A stretch of DNA of 64,000 nt from Sutcliffiella deserti (GTDB lineage: Bacteria > Bacillota > Bacilli > Bacillales > Bacillaceae_I), in contig NZ_JAIQDB010000001.1 in the NCBI RefSeq assembly GCF_020037475.1, forward strand, positions 1-64,000, given 5' to 3'. The position numbers were made by a program, and so were the translations under genes. Of the stretch, positions 29,031 to 38,315 are shown piece after piece (within the stretch, counting starts at the first letter, position 1; the number at the start of each line of letters is the position of its first letter). The notes beneath the pieces are model-generated. The model saw only the letters and a program-made list of their open reading frames with translations, had not been told where the DNA came from and searched no databases.

Positions 29031-29812
29031 TGCTTTTCTGAATGTGCTTTTTCTTTTTCTTTAGTCTCCAAACTAATAGGATACTGATAAATGTCTTTCT
29101 CTTTTTTATTAAAAATTCTCCTTAAATAATGTAGCGTCTCTTTATACTTTGATTCAATAGATTGAAGTGCATCATCAATTTTATTGACTAGAACGGTACC
29201 CAAGCTATCTATTTGACTAGCCATTTTCTCTTGTTTGACATCTTGCTTATCCAATCTTTCCATTACTGTTTTATGATACATATCTTGGATTTCTAATTTC
29301 TCCTGGATATGTTCATATAAAGGCTCTTGCTCTTGCATTTTTACTAGAACCTTTGCAGACTGTTTTTCATAACCCTCTAGCTTATTATGAATTTTTCTTG
29401 TTAAATCTTCCTGGTATGTTAACTGGTCGATGGTTGCTTGGCTTAGTATTCTTTCTTCTTCCAATGCCTTGCTAACTTCTTCGTTCATTTGCTCCAACTT
29501 GGTTAGACGGAGAATAATTTCTTGGTTTGTTAAGTCATTTTTATTTACTTCAAACTTTAGATGTTCGTTCACCTTTACTTGGTCTTCCAGTTTGTTCATT
29601 AGCTGGCTATGTTTGGCCTCTTGTTCACAACTTGTTTCCTCGAGTTTAGCATTTATAGCAGAAACAGAATGAGAGAGAGTCTGATTTGTTTCTTGTTGTT
29701 GAGAGAGAATTTGTGCAAGATAATTTTTTCTTAATACCGTTTGGTTGGACATATTCATTGATGCAGGATCAAAATAAATTTTTGGTTTTGAATCATGATT
29801 ATTATCTTTCAT
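29027..29812 (-). CDS. Hypothetical coiled-coil protein
   Basis: A 261-residue soluble protein with no signal peptide or membrane helix. About residues 30-225 are almost continuous heptad-like sequence rich in Gln, Glu, Lys and Leu (LSQQQETNQTLSHSVSAI, LRLTKLEQMNEEVSKALEEE). The tail is basic (LHYLRRIFNKKEK) then charged. This looks like a long dimeric rod. I do not recognise the family and there is no conserved enzyme motif. The start at 29812 has GGAGTGTTGTT upstream. It is a single gene with its own terminator. Confidence 0.7.
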   Translation of the reverse strand: MKDNNHDSKPKIYFDPASMNMSNQTVLRKNYLAQILSQQQETNQTLSHSVSAINAKLEETSCEQEAKHSQLMNKLEDQVKVNEHLKFEVNKNDLTNQEIILRLTKLEQMNEEVSKALEEERILSQATIDQLTYQEDLTRKIHNKLEGYEKQSAKVLVKMQEQEPLYEHIQEKLEIQDMYHKTVMERLDKQDVKQEKMASQIDSLGTVLVNKIDDALQSIESKYKETLHYLRRIFNKKEKDIYQYPISLETKEKEKAHSEKH

Positions 29813-29943
29813 AACAACACTCCTTAACTTTAACGGAAAGAGAGGGGATACCTTATCATATGAAAAAATTGGAGAGATGCTAACCTGGATGGATTAAGAT
29901 AGGATTATGTTTAGTTTAGTAAGTAATAGGCTTGTCATAGAAC

Positions 29944-29983
29944 AAAAAAAGAGTAAAAACCGTTAAACGATTTTTACCCTTTT
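29944..29983 (-). terminator. Rho-independent terminator
   Basis: In minus-strand sense AAAAGGGTAAAAATCG pairs with CGGTTTTTACTCTTTT followed by T residues, directly past the MMPL gene. Confidence 0.85.
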
Positions 29984-29988
29984 AGCTC

Positions 29989-32148
29989 TTAATCTCTGTT
30001 TGCTTTTTCTGCTTTCTTTTTTCCGAAAAACCACCAGTTCCAATCTCCAAGCAGTTTCATGAAGGCTGGAACAAGAATCATACGAACAATCGTTGCATCT
30101 ATAAAGATGGCGAGAGCGATTCCAACACCTAATTGTTTTACTGGCATTACACCGGTAAAAGCGAACGCTCCGGTAACCACAATCATGATCGCTGCTGCTG
30201 AAGTAATGATTTTACTTGTAGTAGTTAATCCTTCTAGGGTTGCTGAATCATTGTCTCCTGACTTTAAATAATTTTCATGAATTCTTGATATTAGAAAAAC
30301 CTCATAATCCATACTTAAAGAAAAGACAATGGAGAAAACAAAGATTGGAAGAATCAGTGCCAATGAAACTGGTTCTATTCCTAAATGTCCACCTTGAAAT
30401 ATCCAAACAACAATCCCAAATGTTGCACTCAAACTAAGGATATTCATTAAAATTGCCTTTATAGGAATCAATATTGATTTAAAAGCAAACAACAAAATGA
30501 AGAATGTTGTCAGCACGATAAAAGCGAAACCATAGGGGGCCTTTTCCACAATTTCATCAAATATCTCTTGTTCGAATTTTGGTGTTCCTCCTAGATGAAT
30601 AGTCATTGACGTCTCTTTTTCTTCCCAATCTTTTACCCAAGCTTGCGCAGCATTCTCTGACTCGAAATAAACGTGAACCAACATCATGTTGGAGGTTGTA
30701 TAATTCTCAAGAATAGGTGCAAATGTAGCCATTGTTTCTGGCTGTTGTAGTGATTGATAGAACATTAGGCCATCTTCTATACCGGAAAGTGAAAAAGGGG
30801 ACTCCAAGGAGAAGACAGACTCAGAACGTTCGATATCATCGATAATGGACTTAGCACTTACTAATGAATCTTCATTTAAAATATTCTCTTCGGATTCAAT
30901 AATAACGACTGCCTTAACCTCGTCTCGTTTTTCCTCCTCAACAAAATGTTCGACATAGGTGTCATAGGAAACTCTTGATTCAAAAGAGGTAGGAAGTGCA
31001 TCTGTGCCTGGTACTGACAGTTGCATATCTTTAACAGGTATCAGAGCACCAACTAATAGTATAAGTGTTACACTAGCCATGATTACAGGTCTTTTCATAA
31101 CAAAAGAAGCAAATTTTCGCCAAAGTGATGAACGTTCGTTCGAAACTTTGAGAATAGAAAATCGATTTATATTCTTTCCAAGTATGGAAAGAAGGGCAGG
31201 TAAAAAGGTTATAGCAGACAGTACTGAAACAAATACAACGGTCATTCCACCTAATGCAACATTTCTGAAAATATCTATTTCAATAAACATTAAACCTAAA
31301 AGGCCAATGAATACGCATAAACCTGAAAAAATGATGGATCTGCCCGCAGTTGAAATGGTTGTTATAATTGCTTCTTTAATAGAATGCTTTTGAACTTCTT
31401 CTTTAAACCTGTCAATAAATAATAAAGCAAAATCGATGCTTAAAGCTAAGCCAATCATTGGAACAATATTGAGGATGAAAATTGTTAAATTCATTTGGTA
31501 GCTGAAGAAATACATAATTCCCATGGTAGATATGATGGATATTATTCCGATAACTAAGGGGATACTAGCTGATACCAAACTACCAAATGCTATTAGCAAA
31601 ATAACCAGAGCGATAGGTAAAGCAATCATCTCTGCCCGGGCTAAATCCTGCTGGCTTGCCACATTTAGATCTTCTTCAATGACAGGACCACCAGTCATGG
31701 ATACATTGATACCGTCCTTATTATCTAATGTGGAAGAAATCTTATCCAATTCTTCTCCCATATTCTCAGGCGGTTCCTGATAAGAAAGTACACCATATGC
31801 AATATTCCCATTAACCATATTTTCTTCATTTTCAAAAGGAGAAATATAATTACTGGCATTGCTCTCTTTTTCCAGTTGATCAAAGGTCTTATCAATAAAA
31901 GAGGCAAATTCCACGTTTTTAACATTTTCTTCTTTCTCAAATAGAATAAGAATAGAAGATTGATCTTGATTAAAGTCCTCTTTCAATATGTTCTGAGTCT
32001 TATTATAGCTTCCATCAAATTCAAAACCATTTCCGCTTAAAACAGAGGGAACTTTTGAAGCAAAATAGCCGAAAAAAATAATGAAGAAAACCCATGAGAC
32101 AACAACCCATTTTCGTTTCTCATACACAAAACTACCAAAAGCATTCAC
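29989..32148 (-). CDS. MMPL-family RND transporter (YdfJ-like)
   Basis: A 719-residue exporter with the two-fold MMPL arrangement: one helix, a large outer loop, a five-helix block, a second outer loop (about 375-545) and another block of six helices. Signatures include FALLFIDRFKEE in helix 4-5 and MDYEVFLISRIHE in the second half, both carrying the Asp used for proton coupling. Size matches B. subtilis YdfJ (724). Relatives export lipids or drugs in Gram-positives; substrate unknown. The start has GGAGGAGATTCT upstream. It is a single gene. Confidence 0.87.
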   Translation of the reverse strand: MNAFGSFVYEKRKWVVVSWVFFIIFFGYFASKVPSVLSGNGFEFDGSYNKTQNILKEDFNQDQSSILILFEKEENVKNVEFASFIDKTFDQLEKESNASNYISPFENEENMVNGNIAYGVLSYQEPPENMGEELDKISSTLDNKDGINVSMTGGPVIEEDLNVASQQDLARAEMIALPIALVILLIAFGSLVSASIPLVIGIISIISTMGIMYFFSYQMNLTIFILNIVPMIGLALSIDFALLFIDRFKEEVQKHSIKEAIITTISTAGRSIIFSGLCVFIGLLGLMFIEIDIFRNVALGGMTVVFVSVLSAITFLPALLSILGKNINRFSILKVSNERSSLWRKFASFVMKRPVIMASVTLILLVGALIPVKDMQLSVPGTDALPTSFESRVSYDTYVEHFVEEEKRDEVKAVVIIESEENILNEDSLVSAKSIIDDIERSESVFSLESPFSLSGIEDGLMFYQSLQQPETMATFAPILENYTTSNMMLVHVYFESENAAQAWVKDWEEKETSMTIHLGGTPKFEQEIFDEIVEKAPYGFAFIVLTTFFILLFAFKSILIPIKAILMNILSLSATFGIVVWIFQGGHLGIEPVSLALILPIFVFSIVFSLSMDYEVFLISRIHENYLKSGDNDSATLEGLTTTSKIITSAAAIMIVVTGAFAFTGVMPVKQLGVGIALAIFIDATIVRMILVPAFMKLLGDWNWWFFGKKKAEKANRD

Positions 32149-32509
32149 AAGAATCTCCTCCGAACTATGTAGTTATATCATCATCATTAAAAAACATCAT
32201 AAGATAGTAGCTTGTAACCATGATTAAACTCTATCTTTCTTCATTATGATAGCATGAAAGAAATTTGTATAGAATTATATACTGCTTCCCAACATGAAAA
32301 GAAGAAGGAAGTTATACTCTCCTTCTTCTTACTTGTAACAGACTATTCCTGGTGTGGAACGTGTATTTTTGTCGGTGGTGGTGGTTTTTTTATTTATTCA
32401 TCTATATGGGAGACTAATGGCGGTAGTCTCCCTGAAATCAAGGAGGTGTTTAAAGATGTTTCATATAGGATGATGCTGCAATGTTTAGTGAATTCCTGTT
32501 AGCTAATTC
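32149..32509. other. Intergenic region with two hairpins
   Basis: Two stem-loops lie in about 360 bp: AAGAAGAAGGA (32299-32309) with TCCTTCTTCTT (32320-32330), and GGGAGACT with AGTCTCCC (32408-32432). Either could end transcripts of the minus-strand CotX-like gene, though T-runs are weak. The promoter of the MMPL gene lies near 32160-32260. An 82-codon plus-strand open frame here is unsupported. Confidence 0.5.
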
Positions 32510-33037
32510 TTACAGGATATCTAAATTTACAACTAAAGCTAATAATATTTGGATTAAAAGCTGAATGTTAATTGCAATGTCTGTATCAGTTGTAGTTACT
32601 CGTACCCCACGAGAATTGTGAATATACGTTTGTTGACGGTTAACCTGAACTGTTTTAGATTTGTTTAATAGTTCTTGTGTTACTTCCTCAGCTTTTGTAC
32701 TGTCCGCGATAGAAATACTGATTACTAGTACAATCGCTGCTTGAATGGCTGCTTGTAAGGACAAAGCAACTTTCGTATCCGTTGTTGTTACTTCTACATC
32801 AGCAGAATCTTTAATGATAATTTGCTCATAAGACTCTTGAATCGTCTTATTAACCTGCTCTGCCTGCTGAACTACACCATTATCATCTAGCGGGTGTAAT
32901 CCTCTAGGATCTAGAGCGCTCCAACCTTTATTGCAATCTTCTTTACAATCAAACTTTGTATCATCAAATAAATCTTCTTTACAATCATCGTGACGATGCT
33001 CTCTGTGTCCAAACAACCAATTGTTAATTTCACTCAT
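32510..33037 (-). CDS. cotX: Spore coat/crust protein CotX-like
   Basis: A 175-residue structural protein of the outer spore layer (crust). The N-terminal 40 residues are His/Asp/Cys-rich (HREHRHDDCKEDL). Two copies of the CotX/CotV repeat follow, at about 55-110 and 115-175: ESYEQIIIKDSADVEVTTTDTKVALSLQ and QTYIHNSRGVRVTTTDTDIAINIQ. B. subtilis CotX has 172 residues. It lies 22 bp after the CotW-like gene on the same strand, in an order typical of cotX-cotW clusters. Crust proteins of this kind depend on SigK; expression in the mother cell is inferred. Confidence 0.88.
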   Translation of the reverse strand: MSEINNWLFGHREHRHDDCKEDLFDDTKFDCKEDCNKGWSALDPRGLHPLDDNGVVQQAEQVNKTIQESYEQIIIKDSADVEVTTTDTKVALSLQAAIQAAIVLVISISIADSTKAEEVTQELLNKSKTVQVNRQQTYIHNSRGVRVTTTDTDIAINIQLLIQILLALVVNLDIL

Positions 33038-33059
33038 TTATAAATCCCCCATTTATCCC

Positions 33060-33263
33060 TTATTTTTTATTCATCTTTTCAAGCTTTTGAAAAGAATCTT
33101 GTAGATCTTTAACCAACTTCTTGAGTTTCGCCTTCTGTTCACTGGAAAGTTTCTCTTTACTAAGCTTTACGTTGTGCTTTTTTAAAATATTTTCTAACAA
33201 CATATTTGTGCTTGTTTGAGAGAGTTCTGCAATTTTCTTTTGCATATTGCTGCTGTCTTCCAT
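33060..33263 (-). CDS. Small CotW-like spore coat protein
   Basis: A 67-residue protein behind AAAAGGAGGTG. It shows a shared pattern with B. subtilis CotW (MLxxNIxxKHxV, LVKDLQ), which I compare from memory: TNMLLENILKKHNVKLSKEK and KKLVKDLQDSFQKLEK. It is shorter than CotW (105 residues). The gene precedes cotX by 22 bp and was probably transcribed with it. A CATAGTAT at 33293-33300 (minus strand) resembles a SigK -10 box but lacks a good -35 box. The CotW call is moderate. Confidence 0.65.
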   Translation of the reverse strand: MEDSSNMQKKIAELSQTSTNMLLENILKKHNVKLSKEKLSSEQKAKLKKLVKDLQDSFQKLEKMNKK

Positions 33264-33401
33264 TTAAACACCTCCTTTTCTTACCTCACCACATACTATG
33301 TGAAAATAGAAAAAGAGATTGGACAAACATCCTATATCAAATGACTATTTTTTATATAAGAAATAATAGAAGTTGGAATAATCTTTATAAGGGGGAGAAA
33401 T

Positions 33402-33441
33402 ATCAAAGAGGAATGCTTCATTAGAAGCATTCCTCTTTGAT
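33402..33441. terminator. Perfect bidirectional terminator hairpin
   Basis: ATCAAAGAGGAATGCTTC pairs perfectly (18 bp) with GAAGCATTCCTCTTTGAT around a 4-base loop. It sits just past the stop of the minus-strand oxidoreductase gene. Confidence 0.88.
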
Positions 33442-33445
33442 TTCT

Positions 33446-34423
33446 TCAATCTGCTGGATAATTTAAACCGATTTGCTTTCTGACTTCATCCAATATATTT
33501 TGCGTTTTCATTGACGTGGAAAGGGAATTTATCGACGATTCAATTTGCTTATCTTTAATAAGGTGTATGAATTCTGCTGCTTCATAAAACATGGAATGTG
33601 TTTTTTGTTCTCTTGAAATGTTTTCAATTGTTCCATCTTTATAATAAATTTCCACCTTTTCTGGTGTATGAATCTTATCAATAACAATGGTTCCGTTTTC
33701 GCCTTGTATTTCTGAAGAGGTGTAAGAATTTGCTATTTTCGAATGGGTTACAACAGCTTCCATATCGTGATATTTGAAGAGAACACTTCCTTGTCCATCT
33801 ATTCCAGAATCTAGCATGACAGCATTCGCTTTTATACTTAGAGGTGCTCCAAACAACACTACCATTGGGTAGATGGTATAGATACCAATATCCATCAAGG
33901 AGCCATTAGAAAACTCTGGTTTAAAAGCATTAAGTATTATCCCGTCTTTATATTTATCATACCGGGAAGAATACTGACAATAGCTTGCAGAATATCTTCG
34001 AATAGGTCCTATCTTATGTAGATTTTCACGTATGCTGCTAAAATTAGGAAGGAGTGTAGACTTAACAGCTTCCATAAGAACGACTTTTTGTTCCACTGCC
34101 ACATTTATCATTTCTTGGAGTTCTTTGGAATTTGAAGCTATCGGCTTTTCGCACAATACATGTTTTCTATTTTTCATACACAAAATAGCTTGTTCTTTAT
34201 GCAGGGAATTTGGACTTGCAATGTATACAGCATCAAAGTGGTCACTTACAGCAAATTGCTCTAGATCAGTAAAAGTATGGATAAGATTATACTTACTGGC
34301 GAATTCCTTTGCACGTTCTTCGGTTCGTGAATAAACAGCAGTTAGTTTAAAATCTTCAAGTTCCTCTGCTGCTTCAATAAATCTTTCAGTAATCCAATTC
34401 GTTCCAATAATACCAAATCTCAC
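33446..34423 (-). CDS. Gfo/Idh/MocA family NAD(P)-dependent oxidoreductase
   Basis: A 325-residue oxidoreductase. The N-terminal Rossmann fold reads RFGIIGTNWITERFIEAAEE. The family signature KHVLCEKPIASNSKELQ supplies the catalytic Lys, and YIASPNSLHKEQAI and DIGIYTIYPM follow. The start GIIGTNWITERF resembles B. subtilis YulF, from memory. Such enzymes oxidise or reduce sugars and inositol-type compounds; the substrate is not deducible. It is divergent from the M20 peptidase gene 386 bp away, with a hairpin between them. Confidence 0.87.
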   Translation of the reverse strand: MRFGIIGTNWITERFIEAAEELEDFKLTAVYSRTEERAKEFASKYNLIHTFTDLEQFAVSDHFDAVYIASPNSLHKEQAILCMKNRKHVLCEKPIASNSKELQEMINVAVEQKVVLMEAVKSTLLPNFSSIRENLHKIGPIRRYSASYCQYSSRYDKYKDGIILNAFKPEFSNGSLMDIGIYTIYPMVVLFGAPLSIKANAVMLDSGIDGQGSVLFKYHDMEAVVTHSKIANSYTSSEIQGENGTIVIDKIHTPEKVEIYYKDGTIENISREQKTHSMFYEAAEFIHLIKDKQIESSINSLSTSMKTQNILDEVRKQIGLNYPAD

Positions 34424-34494
34424 ATTATCTTCTCCTTTATATGTAGAGTTTTAATGATGTTATTATAACAGTAAACGTGAATTCAATAAATTTA

Positions 34495-34530
34495 CGCAAA
34501 AAAAGAAGACACCTAAGTGTCTTCTTTGCG
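34495..34530. terminator. Hairpin in a divergent intergenic region
   Basis: CGCAAA and AAAGAAGACAC pair with GTGTCTTCTTTGCG in a long stem with loop CTAA. It lies between divergent genes (starts at 34423 and 34809), an odd place for a terminator. It may be a leader attenuator of either gene. Confidence 0.6.
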
Positions 34531-34808
34531 TATTGAGGCGGCAATCAACATGACCACATTCATGTTTTGCTAAGGAAAGCAACGATTGTCGACTTACACA
34601 ATTCAGCTCATCGCCAAATAAATATAGCATATTTTCTACTCTTTTACAACAAAAAAAATAGCCCTTTTGGTTAATATAAAGAAAAGAGTAACAATACTAG
34701 CGATATTTAGGAAATCAAGATAAAAAAACGGTATAATATAAGAAGTAGAATTAATTTTTTTTATATCTATATTAAATTCATGAAAAAATGTCAGGAGAGA
34801 AAAGAAAG

Positions 34809-35945
34809 ATGCGTCAATTTTTAAACGAACAACAAGAAGAAATGCTCCTTTTGCTGGAAACGATTGTAAATATAGATAGTGGTTCTTATATTAAACAGGG
34901 CGTTGACAAAGTAGGAGCCATCCTGATGAAAGAGTACCAAGGTCTAGGGTTCACTGTTCAAGAAGTTAAAGAACAAGAGCATGGTAATCACCTAATCATC
35001 CACCATCCACTTGCACAAAATCCTCAAATTATTATTATTGCCCACATGGATACCGTTTTTCCAGAAGGTACCGTTGAAAACCGTCCATTCAAAATAGTAG
35101 GAAAGCGGGCGTACGGCCCAGGAGTAATAGATATGAAGGCAAGTCAAGTAGCATTATTATTTGCAATGAAAGCTTTAATTCATACTAAAACAAGGGCTAT
35201 CCAAGACGTATTGATTGTATTAAATAGTGATGAGGAAATTGGTTCTCCATCATCTAAAACACTGATTGAAAAAAATGCAGCAGGAAAAAAGTATGCACTT
35301 ATTATGGAACCAGCAAGAAAAGACGGCTCCTTAGTTACAGCCCGAAGAGGGAAAGGTCATTACACTATAAGCGTGAAGGGTAGGTCTGCTCATTCAGGGA
35401 TTGAACCAGAAAAAGGGAGAAGTGCGATTGAAGAATTAGCCTATAAAATTATCCGCCTACATGACCTCACTGACCACTCTAAAGGAATCAGTGTAAATGT
35501 AGGGTTGATTGAAGGAGGCTCTTCAGTTAATACTGTCTCAGACACAGCAGTAGCGGAAGTTGATATAAGAATTTCCGAGCGAAACCAAGCTGGACCAATG
35601 GAAGAAAAAATCGAGCGAATATGCTCGTCTACTGACGTGGCAGGTACAGAAACCCATTTAGAGGGAAACATGAACCGGTTGCCAATGGAAAAGAATGCAC
35701 AAACAGAAACGTTACTCCATTTAATTGAAGATATTGGAGAAAAAATCGGCATTGAAGTTACCGATACAGCTACAGGTGGAGGATCTGATGCATCCTTTAC
35801 TTCAGCCATGGGAGTAGCAACTATAGATGGAATGGGACCAATAGGAGGAAATGCACATAGTGAAACAGAATACTTGGAAATTCCATCTCTAACAGAACGA
35901 ACAGAACTACTTGCCAGAACAATCGAAAAATTAGCTAAGTTTTAA
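34809..35945 (+). CDS. M20 family metallopeptidase (carboxypeptidase G2-like)
   Basis: A 378-residue zinc peptidase. The start at 34809 is used because AGGAGA precedes it at the proper distance; ATG 34788 lacks a site. Zinc ligands are visible in IIAHMDTVFPEG (His, Asp), YGPGVIDMKAS (Asp) and the catalytic pair NSDEEIGSP (Glu-Glu). A dimerisation domain of the CPG2 type is in the middle (GRSAHSGIEPEKGRSAIEELA), and GGGSDASF and GGNAHSETEYLEIPS complete the site. It likely removes C-terminal glutamate or cleaves related acylated amino acids. It is a single gene. Confidence 0.87.
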   Translation: MRQFLNEQQEEMLLLLETIVNIDSGSYIKQGVDKVGAILMKEYQGLGFTVQEVKEQEHGNHLIIHHPLAQNPQIIIIAHMDTVFPEGTVENRPFKIVGKRAYGPGVIDMKASQVALLFAMKALIHTKTRAIQDVLIVLNSDEEIGSPSSKTLIEKNAAGKKYALIMEPARKDGSLVTARRGKGHYTISVKGRSAHSGIEPEKGRSAIEELAYKIIRLHDLTDHSKGISVNVGLIEGGSSVNTVSDTAVAEVDIRISERNQAGPMEEKIERICSSTDVAGTETHLEGNMNRLPMEKNAQTETLLHLIEDIGEKIGIEVTDTATGGGSDASFTSAMGVATIDGMGPIGGNAHSETEYLEIPSLTERTELLARTIEKLAKF

Positions 35946-36376
35946 GACATTTAGCTTTTATTATCTAAAAAATCGTTGGATTCTACAGACTGGGTTAAAC
36001 CTAAAAGGTTTTTCAATTCAGTCTTCTTATAGAAAAAAGGGGACCGGGACGCTACCATTCCGATCCCCTTATGTAAATTTAGTGAGTTTTATTGTTAGAT
36101 AGGACCTCTTTGATTCTTTATTTAGACTATCACTGGTCCTCCCTATGTCCATTTAGCCACTACTTTTAGATTTAATTCTATCCTAATAAGTATAGTATAG
36201 CCTGTATGGACAATTTCTTAATTTTCAGTAGGGTTGTCTAGTGCATGCTATGCTTTCTTGGGTATTGGCGAATGTGTGTTCGAAGTGGTATAACGAAAAG
36301 TATAGAAAACTCATTCTATTGGAGTGGAAGGCACGGATTATATCTCAACAGTAACATTTGCTTTTTAATGCACCTA
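35946..36376. other. Intergenic region with terminator
   Basis: No gene is supported. The left part holds a terminator hairpin (36033-36070) and the right end adjoins a G+C-rich repeat element. A 101-codon frame running into the repeat is a product of the repeat and is rejected. Confidence 0.5.
36033..36070. terminator. Terminator hairpin
   Basis: AAGGGGACCGGG pairs with CCGATCCCCTT with mismatches. The minus strand has six T residues after the stem, but it also follows the M20 gene on the plus strand. Confidence 0.65.
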
Positions 36377-36502
36377 GCTGTTGATTGGAACGAAAGGCGG
36401 AGACTCCAGCGGGAGGTAGTGCTTAGGGAAGACCCCGGAGGCGTAGCCGAGGAGGCTTCCCAAGCGCCCCGCGGACGCGAAGCCTGGCGTGGAGATCAAC
36501 AG
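36377..36502. repeat. G+C-rich MITE-like element with 9-bp terminal inverted repeats
   Basis: The element spans 126 bp and is bounded by GCTGTTGAT (36377-36385) and ATCAACAGC (36494-36502), perfect inverted repeats. The interior is G+C-rich (GGAGACTCCAGCGGGAGG, GGCGTAGCCGAGGAGGC) in a genome of low G+C. Related copies lie at 39430 and 46695. It is an intergenic non-coding repeat and carries no gene. Confidence 0.75.
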
Positions 36503-36682
36503 CGGTCACAAAAGTCGAACCCTAAGTATAAAAGTTTTTTAGTGGTCTAGAAGAGGCTCCCGTACCGACTGCGTAAAGCGAAGAGACTAAAATGGAATTA
36601 AAGGAGAACGTGTTTGATATTTGCAAATCTTTTTCAGCTCCTTCACAATATAACCATACTTATATTGAAGGAGGTAGAAAAA

Positions 36683-37210
36683 ATGAAATTGCATAACAAG
36701 AAAATTATTCAGCTTGTTAGTGATGACTTTGAAGATCTTGAATTATGGTATCCGGTACTAAGACTTAGAGAAGAAGGTGCGACGGTAGCAATAGCAGGAG
36801 AAGTAGCAAACACAAAATATATTGGGAAATATGGTGTACCGATAGAATCCGATATATCCTTTCATGATGTTGACCCTAATGAATACGATGCTATTTTGGT
36901 TCCAGGAGGTTGGTCACCAGATAAGCTTCGAAGATATGATGATATCCTTTCGATGGTTAAGGTGATGAACGATCAGCAAAAGCCGATAGGTCAAATTTGC
37001 CATGCTGGATGGGTGCTTATCAGCGCCAATATCCTAAAAGGTAAAAAGGTTACAAGCACACCGGGAATAAAAGATGACATGACAAATGCTGGTGCTATTT
37101 GGGTGAATGAACCTGTTGTAGTGGACGGCCACCTTGTATCAAGTCGCCGCCCTCCCGACTTGCCGGATTATATGAGAGAGTTTATAAAAGTATTGGCAGA
37201 AAAAAAGTAA
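36683..37210 (+). CDS. DJ-1/PfpI family protein (YfkM-like)
   Basis: A 175-residue protein of the type I glutamine amidotransferase-like fold. The start at 36683 has GAAGGAGGTAG upstream; the frame runs further up to 36614 without a site. The nucleophile elbow is GQICHAGWVL with Cys106, preceded by LVPGGWSPDKLRR. A conserved acidic residue at the N-terminus (SDDFEDLELWYP) completes the site. B. subtilis YfkM is close in size. Relatives act as stress-induced glyoxalase/deglycase or protease-like proteins; role unclear. It is 38 bp before an oxidoreductase gene on the same strand. Confidence 0.85.
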   Translation: MKLHNKKIIQLVSDDFEDLELWYPVLRLREEGATVAIAGEVANTKYIGKYGVPIESDISFHDVDPNEYDAILVPGGWSPDKLRRYDDILSMVKVMNDQQKPIGQICHAGWVLISANILKGKKVTSTPGIKDDMTNAGAIWVNEPVVVDGHLVSSRRPPDLPDYMREFIKVLAEKK

Positions 37211-37247
37211 AAGCATAGCTGTTAGAATAAAAGGGGGAAGGTTTATT

Positions 37248-38207
37248 TTGAATAAAAGTAAAAAGGTAGGAATTGTTGGTTTGGGAGTAATTGGACAGCG
37301 ACTTATTTCTGAATTTCAGAAATCATCAAAAATACAAATTGGTGCAGTATGTGATTTCAATATAGAGCTTGCAGAAAAAACATCACTAGCACTCGGGGGG
37401 ATTCCCTTTTTTGAAAATTATAAAGATTTGCTATTAATGGATGATATTGATTTTATTTATGTGGCAGTCCCGCCTGCGGTTCATTATGAAGTTGTAATGG
37501 CTGCATTTTCACACAAAAAACATGTGCTTTGCGAAAAACCTTTAGCAAATTCGGAGCAGCAAGCTGACAGTATGGTAAAAGAAGCGGAAATCTCTGGTCT
37601 TGTTCATGCCATGCACTTTCCTTTGGTCTATCAAAAGGCTTTTACATACATGCAAAATTCATTAAAGGATGGAAAATTAGGTGAAATTAAAAGAATTCAT
37701 CTGAAGATGCATTTCCACCAGTGGCCAAGACCTTGGCAGCAAACCAACTGGATTGGTTCAAGAGAGCAAGGTGGTTTTATTAGGGAGATTACTCCCCATT
37801 ACCTGCAAATTATCACACGTTTATTTGGCAACATCAAAAAGGTAGAAAGCTCAGTGGATTATCCTAATGATCCGAAGGCTAGTGAAGTTGGGGTAATAGC
37901 CGTATTGACGTTATCTAGCGGTGTGAAAATATTAGTGGATGGCCTTGTCGGACAAGCAGAACAGGACCATATTTCATTCACCATCCATGGTTCAGAGCAA
38001 TCCATCTCATTGGAGGATTGGAGAATAGTGAAAATAGCTAAGCTAAATGAATCAATGGAAATTGTGGATCTGGAATCTTTGGAACTTCCTGAGTTTCATT
38101 TGGTGGATGAGCTAATTAAATGCTTAAATGGTGAGGATGCTTATATTGTCGACTTCAATGAAGGCTATGAGGTCCAAAAAGTGTTGGAAAAAATCATTCA
38201 TCACTAA
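37248..38207 (+). CDS. Gfo/Idh/MocA family NAD(P)-dependent oxidoreductase
   Basis: A 319-residue oxidoreductase starting with TTG at 37248 behind GGGGGAAGG. The Rossmann motif is KVGIVGLGVIGQRLI, and KHVLCEKPLANSEQQA is the family signature with the catalytic Lys. A typical mid-protein active-site stretch is GGFIREITPHYLQI. It lies 37 bp after the PfpI-type gene, so the two are probably one operon. It is distinct in sequence from the other Gfo/Idh/MocA protein at 33446-34423. Substrate not deducible. Confidence 0.86.
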   Translation: MNKSKKVGIVGLGVIGQRLISEFQKSSKIQIGAVCDFNIELAEKTSLALGGIPFFENYKDLLLMDDIDFIYVAVPPAVHYEVVMAAFSHKKHVLCEKPLANSEQQADSMVKEAEISGLVHAMHFPLVYQKAFTYMQNSLKDGKLGEIKRIHLKMHFHQWPRPWQQTNWIGSREQGGFIREITPHYLQIITRLFGNIKKVESSVDYPNDPKASEVGVIAVLTLSSGVKILVDGLVGQAEQDHISFTIHGSEQSISLEDWRIVKIAKLNESMEIVDLESLELPEFHLVDELIKCLNGEDAYIVDFNEGYEVQKVLEKIIHH

Positions 38208-38315
38208 TTTTATTCATAAACAATATGTCCTTTTTTCACGATTATTACCAATAATACTTTTCCTTATAAAAAGAAAAGCTATGAGAGTAATAATTTTGTC
38301 AAAGGAGATGTCCAA

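Noticed and set aside
32254-32502. An 82-codon frame on the plus strand
   Set aside because: It runs through two hairpins, has no ribosome site and a sequence without conserved features.
36245-36550. A 101-codon frame on the plus strand
   Set aside because: Its second half lies in the MITE-like repeat and the product shows no conserved pattern or ribosome site.
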